A DNA stretch of 64,000 nt from Phalacrocorax aristotelis (GCF_949628215.1 NC_134276.1:5855690-5919689); one strand, 5' to 3'; numbered from the stretch's first letter, positions 11,761 through 24,385 are shown. Translations and numbers: made by a program. The notes: generated from the sequence alone by a model not told the origin.

Positions 11761-12894
11761 TTTGAGTATGTGTGTATCTTCGTGTGTCATTCAGGCCTAG
11801 ATCCACAAAGATACTTTTTATGTATTAGACTCTTTCAGTTGTATAAATATTACCATAATATAAATATTGGAAGTTACATACCAGAAAGGGTATGTGTTTC
11901 ACCTCAGTTTTTTCACTTTTGTTTCTCTACTGTACAGTATATTAAACATTCCATATTACTAGGCCTTATTTTTTCCAACTGTCTACTTTTATTTCTCAAT
12001 ATTTGCTTTTAAATGAGGTTTGAAGACCTTCTGTGGAACTTTTTGCAGACGGAAACACCAAAAACATACATGAAGTTGCTGTTGAATTAAGCACTTAAAA
12101 CTGACGTGTAACCAAGGGGATTGAAAGACAGCTATAAACACACCTTGCCAGCCTATAGTTCCATGCTGTCTCAAAGAGGAAGCTTAGCCCTTTGAGGGAG
12201 TAAGGCCTAACATGCCAAAAATGCAAATAGCGACATGTGCTCTGGGTTAGCCGTTGGAATTATTTACAGTAGCTTGTAACTAAACCAAAGTGCAAGCACC
12301 TAACCCTGCATTCTGCACAGGAGGCCTGCATGTCCTGCCAGGCATTTGCAAGGTTTCTGCAGAAAGAGGGTAACATTTTTGGTTGTCTTTTGTGTTATGG
12401 ACAATATTACTTTTCTTAGCATCTGCTGAGGTGACCTAAAATAAGTTATAATCTTGGTTTCCTGCAGAGTGTGTATAGAAAGATGACACTTGGAGAAGCT
12501 GCTTCATCTAATCTTACAATAAGTCTTTGACCAATGGAAAAGATTGTGTTATTTCTTCCCCTTAAGTAATGAGTGAGTCCGAGCAGCCGCCTCACAACAG
12601 ATGTCTAAAGGTATATGGGAAGGTTTCTGTCACAGAGGAGTTTACCAACATTAAAACTTAAATAGATTTCCCAATGTTAAAACCTGAATATATTTCATTT
12701 AGTACTAGTGAAAGGGGAATGTAATTGTTTCTGTATATGAAAAATATTTAATTGACCATCACAAAGGTAAAGGACAGCTGTCGAAAATTATCAAAGTGAT
12801 GTAGAGAAAATGTATGAACTCCTTTTTATACAGGATTTTAACTACAACAATACCCCTGGTGGCATGTTTTCTGCATTTTTAACCAAAATATACA

Positions 12895-13260
12895 TTGTAA
12901 TTTTCAACAATTTAAGTTAATTCAGATTACTTCGTCTTATAAAAGTAAGCTTAAGGAAATCAAAATGCAATAAATCTTATAAACATCTCAAGGGAAGTTG
13001 AATAAGAATGCCATGGGCCAAGAGAAATGCTGTGTGAACCAACATTTTGCCATAAAAATAGTAATTATGAATACAAACATGTTTTGTAATGCCCGCTGTA
13101 TCTGTTGTAGTAACAGATGTGAATTCACTGAAAGAATTTAGAGCGATTAATCTTTGAATTCTCCCGTTATCACTGGTGTGGTATTCACTGCCATACCAAG
13201 TGATGCACCAGCAGCTGCATGCTACTGCTGCTCAGTAGGTCCATTTGGTGCTTTGGTCTT
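12895..13260. other. Candidate conserved non-coding block
   Basis: This is repeat-free sequence with many AT-rich homeodomain-like cores (GTTAATTCAGATTAC near 12917, AGTAATTATGAATAC near 13060, GCGATTAATC near 13143). It is followed by a less AT-rich part with CAGCAGCTGCATGCTACTGC near 13210, which contains an E-box-like CAGCTG. Conservation is inferred from texture only. Confidence 0.25.
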
Positions 13261-13974
13261 CTGTAGGTAACATACTGCCCATCCTTAAAATAAACTCAGT
13301 CTACATCTTACCTGCTTGAAAGCATACCAAAGCTGGTGGAAGATCACTGGTAATGAAAACATCTGTCTATTAAGCTTTGACCATGCATTCAGCTTCCATG
13401 AAGAATTAAATAAATACAACTGCTATGTGCAATGTTAGAGGATTTCATCTTATACCAGCTTTAGTAAAATTCCAAGTATTCTAGCTGTGTTCGGGCTTTT
13501 CAGAGCAACCCAGTTAAATATGTATTTGACACAGTACCCATTAATCTTACAAAACACAGTCCTGAGTTACTGAATCTTATGACATAATGGATTTCTTTCC
13601 TACACCTTGGATGAGCAATCACACAGAGACTGACTTTCTTCATTTAGTCAAACAGATTTATCTAAGCCATGTTTCAAATGACCAGATTAAGTACAGCAAT
13701 GTGGGGTTTTTATGTCTAAAGAAAAATCCATTTAATAGAACTGTTCCTTTGATTTTAGAGTGAGAATTACTATCAAAACACTGGACTCCTTCCTCTGTAG
13801 TTTTTTGTTATGATGATCTAGACAGTCTTATCTGCCTGTACAGCAATTGAGGGTATTAATACTCCTGTGACATGTCTGCAATAAAGTATGTTCCTCAACA
13901 GAAGAGACAAAGAGACTCCCTACATGAAGCCATTTATGTACTATGGCATGTGTGATGATGAGGACAGTGAACAA

Positions 13975-14165
13975 ATGACCTCTTGTCATTATGTCACAGA
14001 AATGATTTTCATGAAGGATTAATTCATTAAAAACAACAAAAGGACATTTTCCTTTTTTGCTTATAATTAATTACGGGAGGACAAAGGTTCTGTGCATTAG
14101 AGAAGTGTAATTAGCTTGTAGCAGGGAATTTAACCACTCCATTGCACTGTGGAGGTGAGAAAGAC
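13975..14165. other. Candidate conserved non-coding block
   Basis: The stretch is dense in TAAT-type cores (AGGATTAATTCATT near 14016, TATAATTAATTACGGG near 14063, GTGTAATTAGC near 14106) and has no repeat similarity. It looks like a homeodomain-responsive element, but this rests on motif texture alone. Confidence 0.25.
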
Positions 14166-14634
14166 AGAAACTCACCAGCCTGTGTGTATTCTGGAGTCCT
14201 CTGCTGAACTGAAGGAAAACCTCTCCACTCTTTGTCAAGATCCTATAACGGTAACAGACAACTCAATGACATTTTCTCATGAGAAAATTCTCAAGGGCAA
14301 GAAAAAGAAAATTCCTTGAGATTTCCCCTGAGCCTTTCAACAGAAGAGTAGGGAAATATGTATTTACTAATTCAATATGAGTCTAATATGCTTCATTTCA
14401 GATTATGGGTGAATTTTGATTTGAAACATGATCACTGGAGATATTATGCATTGTATAAAAGGAATCTATTACAATCTTATCTAATACAGTTTGAACACTA
14501 ACTTAAGTTACTTTTCCTAAGATTATAACTTTTCTTTGAATTTAGCATTCCAAGCAGACAACACTAAGATTTTTTTTTTCTAATGTTAAAACAGAGGAAA
14601 AACAATCTGTTTCTTATCCAACATTACAGAATGA

Positions 14635-14765
14635 ACTTAGAGCAGTAAACAGAGTACTCAGCTGAGAGTTAGGAGCTTCCTGAGCTCTGACCCCTGCTGT
14701 TGTTGAAAAGTTGGTTTGTGTGGAAGATAGATTCCTACACTAAGTCTTCACCTTTCTGAGGACTT
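14635..14765 (+). repeat. Probable ancient MIR-like SINE
   Basis: The words follow the order of a MIR/CORE-type SINE: AGAGTACTCAGCTGAGAGTT, AGGAGCTTCCTGAGCTCTGA, CCCCTGCTGTTGTTG, GTTTGTGTGGAAG, and then TAAGTCTTCACCTTTCTGAG. The last corresponds to the 'gcaagtcacttcacctctctgag' region of such SINEs. The copy is heavily diverged, as expected for an element older than birds. Confidence 0.45.
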
Positions 14766-17700
14766 CTAGTCCATCTTCTAGCTTAGTGTCAGAGAAGCAC
14801 ATTGCCTGCCATGTGGTAGACACGAGAACACTTGAAAGGACCGTTCAGTCATAAAATTGAGACTTTAGGGCTGTGTAGCACATGGGCTGATATGAATTTC
14901 TGAACATTACTGCACCCTTATGATTTTCTCTTGCCTTTCTTTATCTTGGAGCTCTAAAAACTTTCTGTAGGATCTCTGGGAGGAAGGTGGTTAACAGATT
15001 GCCATATCCAAACAGGCTGGAGAAAATACAGAAGGAAGCAGTCAATCCATGACCATCCAGAAGAATTATTCCTGAATCAAGAGACTACAAAGGATTACAT
15101 ATTCTGACATAAAATATGGCTCCAAATGAATTCATAACATCTGAGCATCAGTACGGTTATGCTCCAAAGACCCGTATCTGCAGCTTAGTGGAGTCCCTGC
15201 TTTTCCTGACTGAGCAGAGGCCACATTTCTATAACTTCCAGGATTTTCCACACATCCACGGGAGAGACAATTCTGCATGGTAATATTGCTGTGTCTTGAC
15301 TCCAAGTGGAAATTCATCAAAAATTCCAGAGATCGCCAGAAAACCAGAGTGAAGGAATTATTTCTAAAATAACCACGTTTTGTTTCTTGACTTGTTGAAT
15401 TATGTTAATATCTTGGTGTAGTATGTCAGATGCAAAGAGTTATTAAGTTGGATATTAAGTCTCATTCACAGTCTTTTAGATGGAAGCTACCACCATAATA
15501 CCATAGTCTAAAACAGCAAAAAAAATATTCTCTTGTAATATTTTATTCATTATTGGCAGAATAAAATTTACTAGTAGGATATAAAGTGCCAAATGACACT
15601 TGTTTTTCTTCAAATCTTGCAAAATTAAGTTGATAAAGAACAAATTGAATAAATGGTTTATGCTTCCAGGGTAGAAAAACTCCAGTGATATTACCATAAG
15701 CCTAGAAGCACATTAGGAAATCATCGTTGTTACATCATCATCGGGCTTTCTTTTTCAGTCTTTTAAAGTACTGAAAAGGTCTAAACCTACTTGGTTGATA
15801 AAATCTGATAGGTTCGTATGTTTTCTAGAAACAACAGATGAAACAGTTTCTGTAGACAGGAAAGTATAATAATATCTGAAACATGTATGAAGTGGTTAAT
15901 CTAAAGGTGGTTCTAAAACTAATCTAAAAGTGTCTTCAACTATTTCAGCTTCTTCAGGAATGTAGATTCAACAGAGTGACTTAATAACCCAAAACTATTT
16001 ATCAATGGAAAATAACAAGAACTCCATATTGCAGGTCCCTTACTGTGCAGGTCACTGTACGGCACCAGCACATAAGAAGTACAGTGGTTTACATCCAGTG
16101 ATGACCCACATCATCGAATGAAACTGTAATGTTAGCAACTGAAATGTAACAATAAAGCTGAAGATCAAGAAAACTTAAAACTATTCATTTAAATCTAAAC
16201 CTTGCCTTGGAAATTAACAAGATGGTGTGCATTTTTTTTTTTAGAAGCAGCAGCTTATATGATCTGTGATGAGCAATAAATAGGTGGCTTGGATGACAGC
16301 TGAGGCATAGTTAATACTATCTCAGTTAACGACACCTGTGATCTGAAAGAAAAACACACTTTGAGCATGAGTGCCATGAAGGTATCCTCACAGCTGCAAG
16401 GCAGCTTTGTCTTGTTCACATATTTCCTTTCTATACTGCACAACCCTTTTCTTATTTACATTTGAGATCTAATTCTGATGGTTTGGGTTAAAAAATAACA
16501 GACTAATGCTGAACTAAATATAAAGGTTTTGAAAAAAAACCTATTGTTATACAAGATTTCCCTTCCCAGATCAGCAAAATCCCATATCAGGGGTTTTCAC
16601 TAGTCCAGGAACAGCATTTTCTTTTGTCAAGACCTGTGCTGCTGCTTTACAAGGCCCTGAGCTAAAAAAAAAATCCATATAGACACTGCTTGATTATAGC
16701 TTTCATAACGTCAACCCCAATAAAACGAGATATATTTTATTTTCTTTAAGGGATGTGCACCAGTCTCTAAGGTTTATTGTGCAGCACTATCCTGTTCTAA
16801 GGTAATCCTCAAATGTAAGATACCACCAGAATGAGGCACTAAATCAGTGGTGCCTTTTCCAGGATCCCTGGGAACCAACAACTGTTGAGCACAAAAGAAA
16901 AAAAAAAGTAAAATTGGGTGACACAACCTGCTAAACAATCAACAGATACCTTATTTTAATGTCCACAGACAAGTCCTTCAGCTGCTTTTTTTTTTGTGTG
17001 TGTGTGAAATCTGATTCATCATAAAACATTGTTATAAAACTGAGAACATAATATTGTTGACTATTGGTCTGATATTATTTTTCTTCTACAGCATACGTAG
17101 AAAGATAATGGAGACAATGGTAGGATTCAATCATACTTTCCTCAGATTAGACACTTAACTAATAAGGAGTACAGGTATTGGGGTTTTATTTTTTTCCTCT
17201 TTTTTCTTTTTTTATTGGCTGGAAGGACACTTCTAAAGAGTGCTTCAGATTTTCAGGAAGATGGATCACCCTTGAAAGTTTCTCTCTTTTACCGCTGATT
17301 GAACAGCTTACAAATTCTCCATTCTTGGAGATACTCAGAACTTGACTGGAGGAGGCTCTCATCAACACAGTCTAGTTTTAAACTGAGATCCGACTTTGGA
17401 AGAGAACCTAGTCTGGTTTTGGAGAGGGTTTGATCATATGACTTCCAGAAGCCCCTTCCAGTTTAAATTGTGATTTTATTTTCCTTTCTTTGGCACTTCT
17501 CTAAGTATCTAAGGACAGGCAGGCTGAACCTAAGACTGAGAGTGGAACACGTAGTCCAGAAACCTAAACCTACAGGAAAATGAAGAATGTAATGTTTTCC
17601 TTAGTAGGCAATACTTTATTACTGTCACATAGCTGTAGTTAGGGAGGAAAAGTCTTTCCGTCATACAATAAAGTGCTCTTAGCATCACAATAGAATATGT

Positions 17701-18959
17701 GGTCAGAAAGATCCTATACTACCTTTCCTTTGCAAAGGTAATGAGAATTCTTTTTCAGAGAACGCTATTTTCTGTATAAATTATTAACCAGCAGAATAGG
17801 CTGTATATAGATTTCTTAAAAGGAATATTTAATTAACATGACAAATTACATCTTTAGCCATGAAATGCTTAGTTACCTCCATGAATTTAGTTGGGAAAGA
17901 CACACCATCTTATATTTCACACTGTGGCAGTGTATTCAGTAGAACTATACAAAAAACCCTTAAATCCAAGCATCCTGGGGTCCAAACATGTATATTCCAA
18001 GTATTAATTTAATTTTAGGTTACTATTAGTTTTACTGTCATGTAATAAATGTAGATAAATATATCTGTCGTCTTCATTTAATTTCCTTTCAATTTTTTAA
18101 TTCAAATGGACTTACTCTGATGCTTAAATCAGACTGTAAGGGTCATTGATTGTATTTACCACTTTGATACTAACTTGATATGAAAAAAGACAATTAGATT
18201 TTTTAAAAAATCTGAAATTACTGCCTTATATGTGACTAATATTTTCCAGCCCACTTTGAACATGAGGACTTATACACATGCCCTGATTTTTCTTAGTGAT
18301 CTACCTGTAGTACCAGCTGTGGATGGAACAGTGGCATTCTTGGAACCTTGATAACTTTAATAATTCAGAAATCAAATATTATCTTTTTTATATTTTTCTT
18401 GATTAGGGTATTTTAAACTGCATGCAGTTCGAGTATCCATAAACTAGCACAACTCTAGCAATTTACCATTGAGCATTCTCAGTTCCTCCAAATGTGAAGG
18501 AAACGCCATTCACTGAAAACATCTTTTTTGAGGTTTAAGCCAATCCATTTTGTGGGGTCTCAGATTATACATCAGCCTATAAGTCGGTTTCAACGACTTA
18601 ATTAAAAAATGGTAGCTGTGCACACTGCCATATTCAGCCTGCATGTAACCCTACGCTCATCTCCTCAATTTATATCGGTGCAGCACTATACTGACAGTTT
18701 TCTAAAGTTTAATCAACCAGTGCTTCCTAGGCATTTGCAGATGTTAGATGAAACATGGACCATTAATGGAAAGAGCTTTTACTACTACTACTAAATTAAG
18801 TTTCATTTGCTTTTTTTAAAGGTGTTTTAAGAACGTTATGTATATTCTGATTTAAGGAGCACTCAGTGTTCAAGCATTTTTATCATGCAGTTGTTGTGAA
18901 AAGGTTCGCAGCCTTTCTGAGGTGTGCTGCTTCTGATATAGCGCAGCATTGTTCACTTA

Positions 18960-19220
18960 CCTCTGACACACTGCTAATTTAAATATTTTAACCATGAGGT
19001 CAAGGTGTACTGTTAATTACAAAAATCCCATTGTTGTTTCCTTTGAAAAAGCTCTATAATAGAAAAGAGATGAAAGGCAATGCAGCTGGCAGTGAAATAG
19101 CGTGAAAACACTGCTTTCCTTCTTCAAAGGCCTTGTTTACAAAATGTAAGGTCACTTTGGTTGGAATTGAAAATGCAAGCACAATAAGGTAGCTCCAAGG
19201 AATCACTCTGAAGGCAAACT
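18960..19220. other. Candidate conserved non-coding block
   Basis: Repeat-free sequence holds ATTTAAATATTTTAACC, a nuclear-receptor-like TCAAGGTGTAC, CTGTTAATTAC and CCATTGTTGTTTCC (SOX-like). It is followed directly by a poly-T run at 19241-19257. The appearance fits a vertebrate enhancer, but conservation has not been tested. Confidence 0.27.
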
Positions 19221-19240
19221 AAACTTCAGCTAAATGCCTC

Positions 19241-19257
19241 TTTTTTTTTTTTTTTTT
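19241..19257. repeat. Poly-T run
   Basis: Seventeen consecutive T bases are followed by further T-rich sequence to about 19278. It is not attached to a recognisable retroposon body. Confidence 0.9.
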
Positions 19258-19554
19258 GGTCTTTTTTTCCTTTTTTATTTCCCTGGAATGAGAGCAATTG
19301 GAAAACTTGCTGAACAAAACTAAACTTCACATCCACTTTCAAGGTGGTTTATGTAGATACATACACAATGAATTACAGTTATCAGTTACGAAAATAACCA
19401 CTGACAAGGCTTTTTACCATGAGTTTCGCCTCACATACTTGCTTCAGATCTGGTGGCACAATAGTTTGAAAGCCTTTGGATTTGTTTGCCTGTATCAGGC
19501 GTATTCTAAAAGAATATTGGTGTTCTAATTATACAGTGAGATAAATTATCTGTT

Positions 19555-19870
19555 AGAGCTAAAGACTCACCAAATAATCAGCCTACTTTTTGTTTTGATT
19601 GGCCATACCAGCAGATTAAGCTGCTAATATAGAAAAAGACAGATGTCAATCACTGCAGCATCTCAGCAATCTGCTAATGACTAAGCTTATGCACTTTAAT
19701 AATCCTGCTTATTTTAACGGTAAGGGGTGGAAAAGCTGAAAGAAAAACTGATTAGAGCAATGAATTGCTTATCTTAAAAGATGTGATTTTAGCATAAATC
19801 TATTTTAAATCAATCTTGTGCTTGATTGCATATCATTTTTGTTACCAGTGTGGTATCAGTAGTCATTTTA
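19555..19870. other. Candidate conserved non-coding block
   Basis: The region carries many homeobox-like and SOX-like cores, for example CAAATAATCAGCC, TTGATTGGCC (a CCAAT-type site on the other strand), CTTTAATAATCC, GATTAGAGCAATGAATTGC and AACAATGG-like words nearby. No mobile element similarity was noticed. It is a good candidate for a developmental enhancer on texture alone. Confidence 0.27.
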
Positions 19871-20173
19871 CTTAAAAAAAATAAAAATCAAAGCTACAGC
19901 AAAAGTAACAAAACAAAATAAACAAAAAAAACAAATGAAAAGGAACTTTTTGAAATAGAGTAGATCCAACTCAGCTGTTTAAGAAAACATAGTTCTGTCT
20001 TCTCTACTTGTTATGATTTGTAAAATAAAGAAAAACAATGGGGTAAAGTCAGGATTTCCACTTTTGATGCTCATCATAGGTGTTTTAGCACCAAAAGAGT
20101 ACATGTGCCCCTAGCAGCATGGTTACTCTGGGTGCCACTCAGGGAAGTAGGCTGCTTATACGTGTGATGGGCA

Positions 20174-20442
20174 CATCAAACCTGGAAAGACAATTTAAAG
20201 GCATATTTTTTTTTCTGTTTGTTTGTTTTTTGGATCCCAGGTGAAGTATAGCAGCTAGGATGTTGGAAGCAGTGATGTCATTAACTCCATGATTCCATAA
20301 CACAGAGTTGCAGCAATAGCAAGCTGTTAGTCACCTCCTTCTGTACATTTTACAGACTTTTCCTCCAGTACCACAGATGCTCAGGTGTTTATATATCACA
20401 CACATTGCACCTGAGTGTTTAGGCATATGTGTATTGGCATTA
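20174..20442 (+). repeat. Copy A of a 270-bp local duplication
   Basis: Copy A starts at CATCAAACCTGGAAAG and ends near TATTGGCATTA. It aligns throughout with 22078-22343 in the same orientation. Shared blocks include GTTGGAAGCAGTGATG, TTCTGTACATTTTAC and GTACCACAGATGCTCAG, in the same order. The flanks on both sides are unrelated. A T/G-rich tract lies inside (about 20206-20236), where copy B has a GTT repeat. It is not a repeat family I recognise. Confidence 0.85.
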
Positions 20443-22077
20443 TGCAGGGCTCTGCAGCCAGTTAGTAGGAAATACTACCTGACAGAGGGGGGCTTGAACA
20501 TTGCTGAAGCACAGGGCCTCATTAAGGGCTGTACATGGTCTATCTCTATTAGCTCTTATTCCAGAGAACCGAGTCCTCTTCTGAGGGTATGTGTTGAAAT
20601 GAGCTAGCCTTGATGGCCGGCCTGGAGGCCATCCATCTACTCTGCAAAGTAGAAAGTGGGAAGCAGTTCCAATCCCTGATATAATGATTACTTCTGTGAA
20701 ATGACTTCCAAGCAAAACCTATAAATTATCCTAAGAAGGTGGATCAGAACACTGGACTCCTGTTCACAGCTGAGTGACTTAATCATTTCATAATGTGGCC
20801 TCCTTCTGTTTGAACAGAAGTTCGGAAGAGATTCCCTGACATATTCTTTTGATTCATGGGTCTGAATTCCACTCCAGTCTCCTTTTAGGTGGTAGGATCA
20901 CTCTACATAACTAATCTATATAGAGTATCTATGTCTCTATACAGGTAATCTTAAATATTTATATGGCTCCAACTAATTGTACTCAGAAAGAGAAAGGTAA
21001 TAAACCAAACTAGAATAAATTACTTACATATCTCTAAACACAAACTTTCCCAAGCTCAGAGGATCTGAAATCTTAGATAACCGCCTAAAATGTCTCTAAA
21101 AATGTGAGTCTTATGACTCACCTCCCTGAGGTCACAAGTGTGCACATCAAAGTAGGGGATTGCACACAATGGAACCACATAAGGCCCATATAAGTGTTCT
21201 TAATGCTTTTCCCCTTTTAATGTTTTTCCCCTCATCCCCAAACTTTTGCAATTAAGAAAGGGAAAAAAGCAGAGATGTCACTCTACTGGGGTGGGTGCCT
21301 TAAGCCCACTGTTTAGCTTTATCTCCTTAGTGAGGCAGACAGCATAGCAAACTTGCTGTCTTGGACCAGGTGTTAATTAAGGAGAGCCTGGGTTTTTATA
21401 GCCCAGGTCCTGGTTTTCCTTTGTCTAACCTCGTGACCCCCATCTACAGTCATATTCCTTTTCTACAGCCTCATCACAGAAGGATAGGGTCATTTTGAGT
21501 ATTCACATGGGTTATAAACATTGTCTGATCACCTCACAGACATTAACTCATGTAGTATTAAAGCTTTTCTTTGAGGCAATTTTCAACCAGAAATACATTT
21601 GGATATATATTAATCCAATTATATATACTCAATGTATAAGTATACATATATAAATATATGTATGCATGTGTATGCTCTTTCTACAAAGAAAGCCAAAACT
21701 TACTAAATTTACCAAAACTCATAAAAGTGTTTTGGAAATGGATCCAAATAAGGTTTTTTTCTGTGTCCTGGTCCAATACAGAAGTGAAGAAGCTTTTTTT
21801 TTTCGTGGGAGCAAGGAGCTCTGTGTTCACTGCCTGCCTCATAGAGAATGAGCCAATTCCCTGTCAGATGACTGTAAATATCAGATTCTGACAGAGAATT
21901 TAGGATGCAGGAAAGCATTAATTTGTCTAGAAACTCCTTCTACATGGAAAGACAGGGTTGTAGGAAAGTCAAAGTAACAACAGCATATTATCAGAAGATG
22001 GGAAGAGCTAAGTTGGAATGGAAAGATCTGACAAACGTAAGATTAGACTGGCAACACGTTTCCCAAGATAACAGAAT
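20443..22077. other. Unannotated spacer between the two duplicate copies
   Basis: No gene is seen. A possible ancient SINE trace is listed separately at 20735-20830. An AT-rich, TA-dinucleotide-rich stretch lies at about 21600-21665. Everything else appears unique. Confidence 0.55.
20735..20830 (+). repeat. Possible ancient MIR-like SINE trace
   Basis: The order GATCAGAACACTGGACTCCT, then CACAGCTGAGTGACTTAATC, then ATTTCATAATGTGGCCTCC is like the body of a MIR-type SINE with an internal deletion ('...agagcactggactc...agctgtgtgacct...'). The match is suggestive only. Confidence 0.35.
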
Positions 22078-22343
22078 CATCAAACCTGGAAAGGCAATTT
22101 CAAGGCATCAGGGTTTTGTTGTTGTTGTTGTTGTTGATTTTCACTCAAGGTGAAGTGTAAGTAGCTAGGAGGTTGGAAGCAGTGATGCCATTAACTCTAA
22201 ACTTCTTTAAGGCAGGAATAGCAACCAATTAGCCCCCTTATTCTGTACATTTTACCAACTTTCCCCATAGTACCACAGATGCTCAGATGTTCATATATCA
22301 CCAAATTCCTCATGAGTATTTAGAGAGATGTTTATTGGTATTC
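22078..22343 (+). repeat. Copy B of a 270-bp local duplication
   Basis: Copy B starts at CATCAAACCTGGAAAGGC and ends near TATTGGTATTCA. It is the partner of 20174-20442, with substitutions and small indels along its length, so the duplication is old. It contains a GTT microsatellite (about 22117-22137) at the point where copy A has a T/G-rich tract. Confidence 0.85.
22117..22137 (+). repeat. (GTT)n microsatellite
   Basis: Seven consecutive GTT units lie within copy B of the local duplication. Confidence 0.92.
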
Positions 22344-22659
22344 AATCTGCCAGACATTGCCCGCAGCCCCATTTGCCACCAGGTCACTCCACAGCTTGAT
22401 TCTGTCTATCTGCTCACTTCCCTCCCAGATTGGTATAATCTGTAGACTTGCTGGCAATTAAATTGACATAGGGGGAACATCCCTGACAAAAAACTGCATG
22501 AAAGAAGACTGCCTTAAGGAGCCGAGTTGGTCTGAATGTCACAGAGGAGATCCAAGAACCACCAGTTTATCTCAACCTTTTTCTTTTTTTATTTTATTGC
22601 TAAGAACATATCCTATCGAATAGTGATAAACTCAGCATCAGTGACCACAGCTGAAAAAC

Positions 22660-22935
22660 CTGAAGGAGGGAAGCTATCGGTTACTGCCAACTGCGCAGCC
22701 TGCTTCACACCTGCGCTGTGTTCATCGGGCCTCGGAGTGAGTCAGTGATGTTTTCAGCTATAAAAAATGAAGCAAGGTGAGAATCAGAGAGCCCTCTGAG
22801 TTTTTAGATTGTGTTATACTGCTCTGTCTCCTAATTACTAGTTAAGCAGAAGCTGATTAGTGCCATGAAATCCGAGGCTTAATAGAGATAAAACAAATGT
22901 TATGCACAAAATGAAAAAGCAGTGAAAGATAGAAA
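22660..22935. other. Candidate conserved non-coding block
   Basis: This block holds more CpG than its surroundings (GAAGCTATCGGTTACTG, ACTGCGCAGCC, CATCGGGCCTCGG). It has an AP-1-like TGAGTCAGTGATG at about 22737, then TAAT-rich sequence (CTCCTAATTACTAGTTAAGC). No repeat similarity was noticed. Conservation is inferred only. Confidence 0.27.
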
Positions 22936-23724
22936 ATGCACTAAATCTTCTTTTCTACCAATAAGTAACCCCAACCCCCGCGTGATCGTTAAGTGTCCCT
23001 AAGGATTGTGATACTAATTTGCTTGACTTTTTGCTAAAATTAGGGAATCAATTTCTTCCCCTAGGTAGTTGCTTTAGGCCATTTACGTTGTACATCCAAT
23101 TTGCTCAACTTCTGTGAAGAGAACTTCAGCATATTAACATGAGTTGGATGTTGTGCATGTTAGATTTGGAAATTACAGTTCTGGTTCCTTCCTTATTTAC
23201 TCTGAATTTAGCTCTTTCAGATGAGCATGTTGGTGCTTCATGTCTGCATATGTTTATTTCTTCTTTCCAACATGAAATATCAGTTATTGGGCATAAAACA
23301 AGAGTATGTGGGTTGTATCATCTGGCTTTTGCTATGCAGAAAATCACATTAGGTGATGACAATTTTTTTCTTTACAGACTATGAATATTTGGAATATCTT
23401 GCCTTGCAAAACTCAGAAACTATTACTAAATGTCTACAAACATAATTCCTTCCATTTGAACAAAAATACATGCAAAACAAATTCAGATTCCTCATGCCTT
23501 TTTCAACACTCCTACCTGGAAAGCTGGAATTCTCCCATTGACCCCAAAGATCTCTACCTATTTGTATGTTCTCTCAAACACAGAACACAGAAATAAGTAA
23601 GGAGTTAGAGTAGGTAACTTTCATCCCTTGAACACTCAAACTGGACTTAATTTCCAGGACTGGTTTCACAGAACACAGCTAAAATATTGACTGTGCAGAC
23701 AATTCAGGGTCAAACTCTAACGCT

Positions 23725-23965
23725 GTTTAGATAACGCTAATTTCTCTTGTTTCTAAGCTTGCATTAAGTAATTAATTGCTTGATTTGAATACTTACATTT
23801 TAATATTAATCAATTCAGTAATTTTTAAGAAATATAGTATGCAAAATGAGATTCAAACATGACACCAAAGCAATTTATTAAGTAATTAAAATTACTCCCA
23901 GATGTGACAAATTACACACTTTAAATAATTCAATTAGAATGTGATTACTGCCTCAGTCTAAAATT
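23725..23965. other. Candidate conserved non-coding block, TAAT-rich
   Basis: This region is extremely rich in homeodomain-type cores: AAGTAATTAATTGC near 23766, ATATTAATCAATTC near 23803, TTAAGTAATTAAAATTAC near 23878 and AAATAATTCAATTAG near 23923. The density exceeds the surrounding AT-rich background by eye. It could be a homeobox-bound enhancer, or simply AT-rich DNA. Confidence 0.27.
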
Positions 23966-24119
23966 TTAAACCACCATAGACACTCTGCCATTGAGTAATA
24001 AATAAATAATAAACACCCAGAAAGATGACCATAAATGTTTGGGTTCTTTCTTTTGCTGTTGGTGCTAAGAGTTTGAGGATTTACTTTATTACCATGGATT
24101 TCACTTCTTTGAGACAGCA

Positions 24120-24385
24120 AGGTTTTCTGCCGATTAGCAGTGGGTAAAGCAAACAGCATGTCAAATGGGAAACAGCGAGGTGCTCCAGTAGCTTCTTTGC
24201 TCCGGCCTGTTGCTCCCCTAATGGGACATGTTGTGTTGCGGATCACAAAATGGATTGGTACCCAAACCGTTGATTCCACCAGTCGGAGCCGCAGAAAAAT
24301 GAGCAAAAAAAGAATGATAAGGATAAAATGTCACATATCTTTATTTATCACTGATTGCTATTAAAATGAGCCACACTTGGTTTGT
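24120..24385. other. Candidate conserved non-coding block
   Basis: This is a local rise in CpG (AACAGCGAGGTGC, CTCCGGCCTG, GTTGCGGATC, CAGTCGGAGCCGCAG) with no mobile element match. A CACATATCTTTATTTATCAC stretch follows. Frames on both strands overlap it (24140-24364 plus, 24306-23953 minus), but neither has recognisable domain features or a clear splice context. Confidence 0.25.

Larger units (their letters stand above)
11201..20173. other. Long unannotated AT-rich interval
   Basis: No gene and no young mobile element are seen in these 9 kb. Separate entries cover three possible regulatory blocks and two possible ancient SINE traces. At 11798-11820 the words CCTAGATCCACAAAGATACT resemble a motif common in old archosaur repeats. 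Simple tracts include a short TG run near 16999-17007, a T run at 19241-19257 and an A/C-rich tract at 19894-19937. All open frames here are short and unremarkable. Confidence 0.55.
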
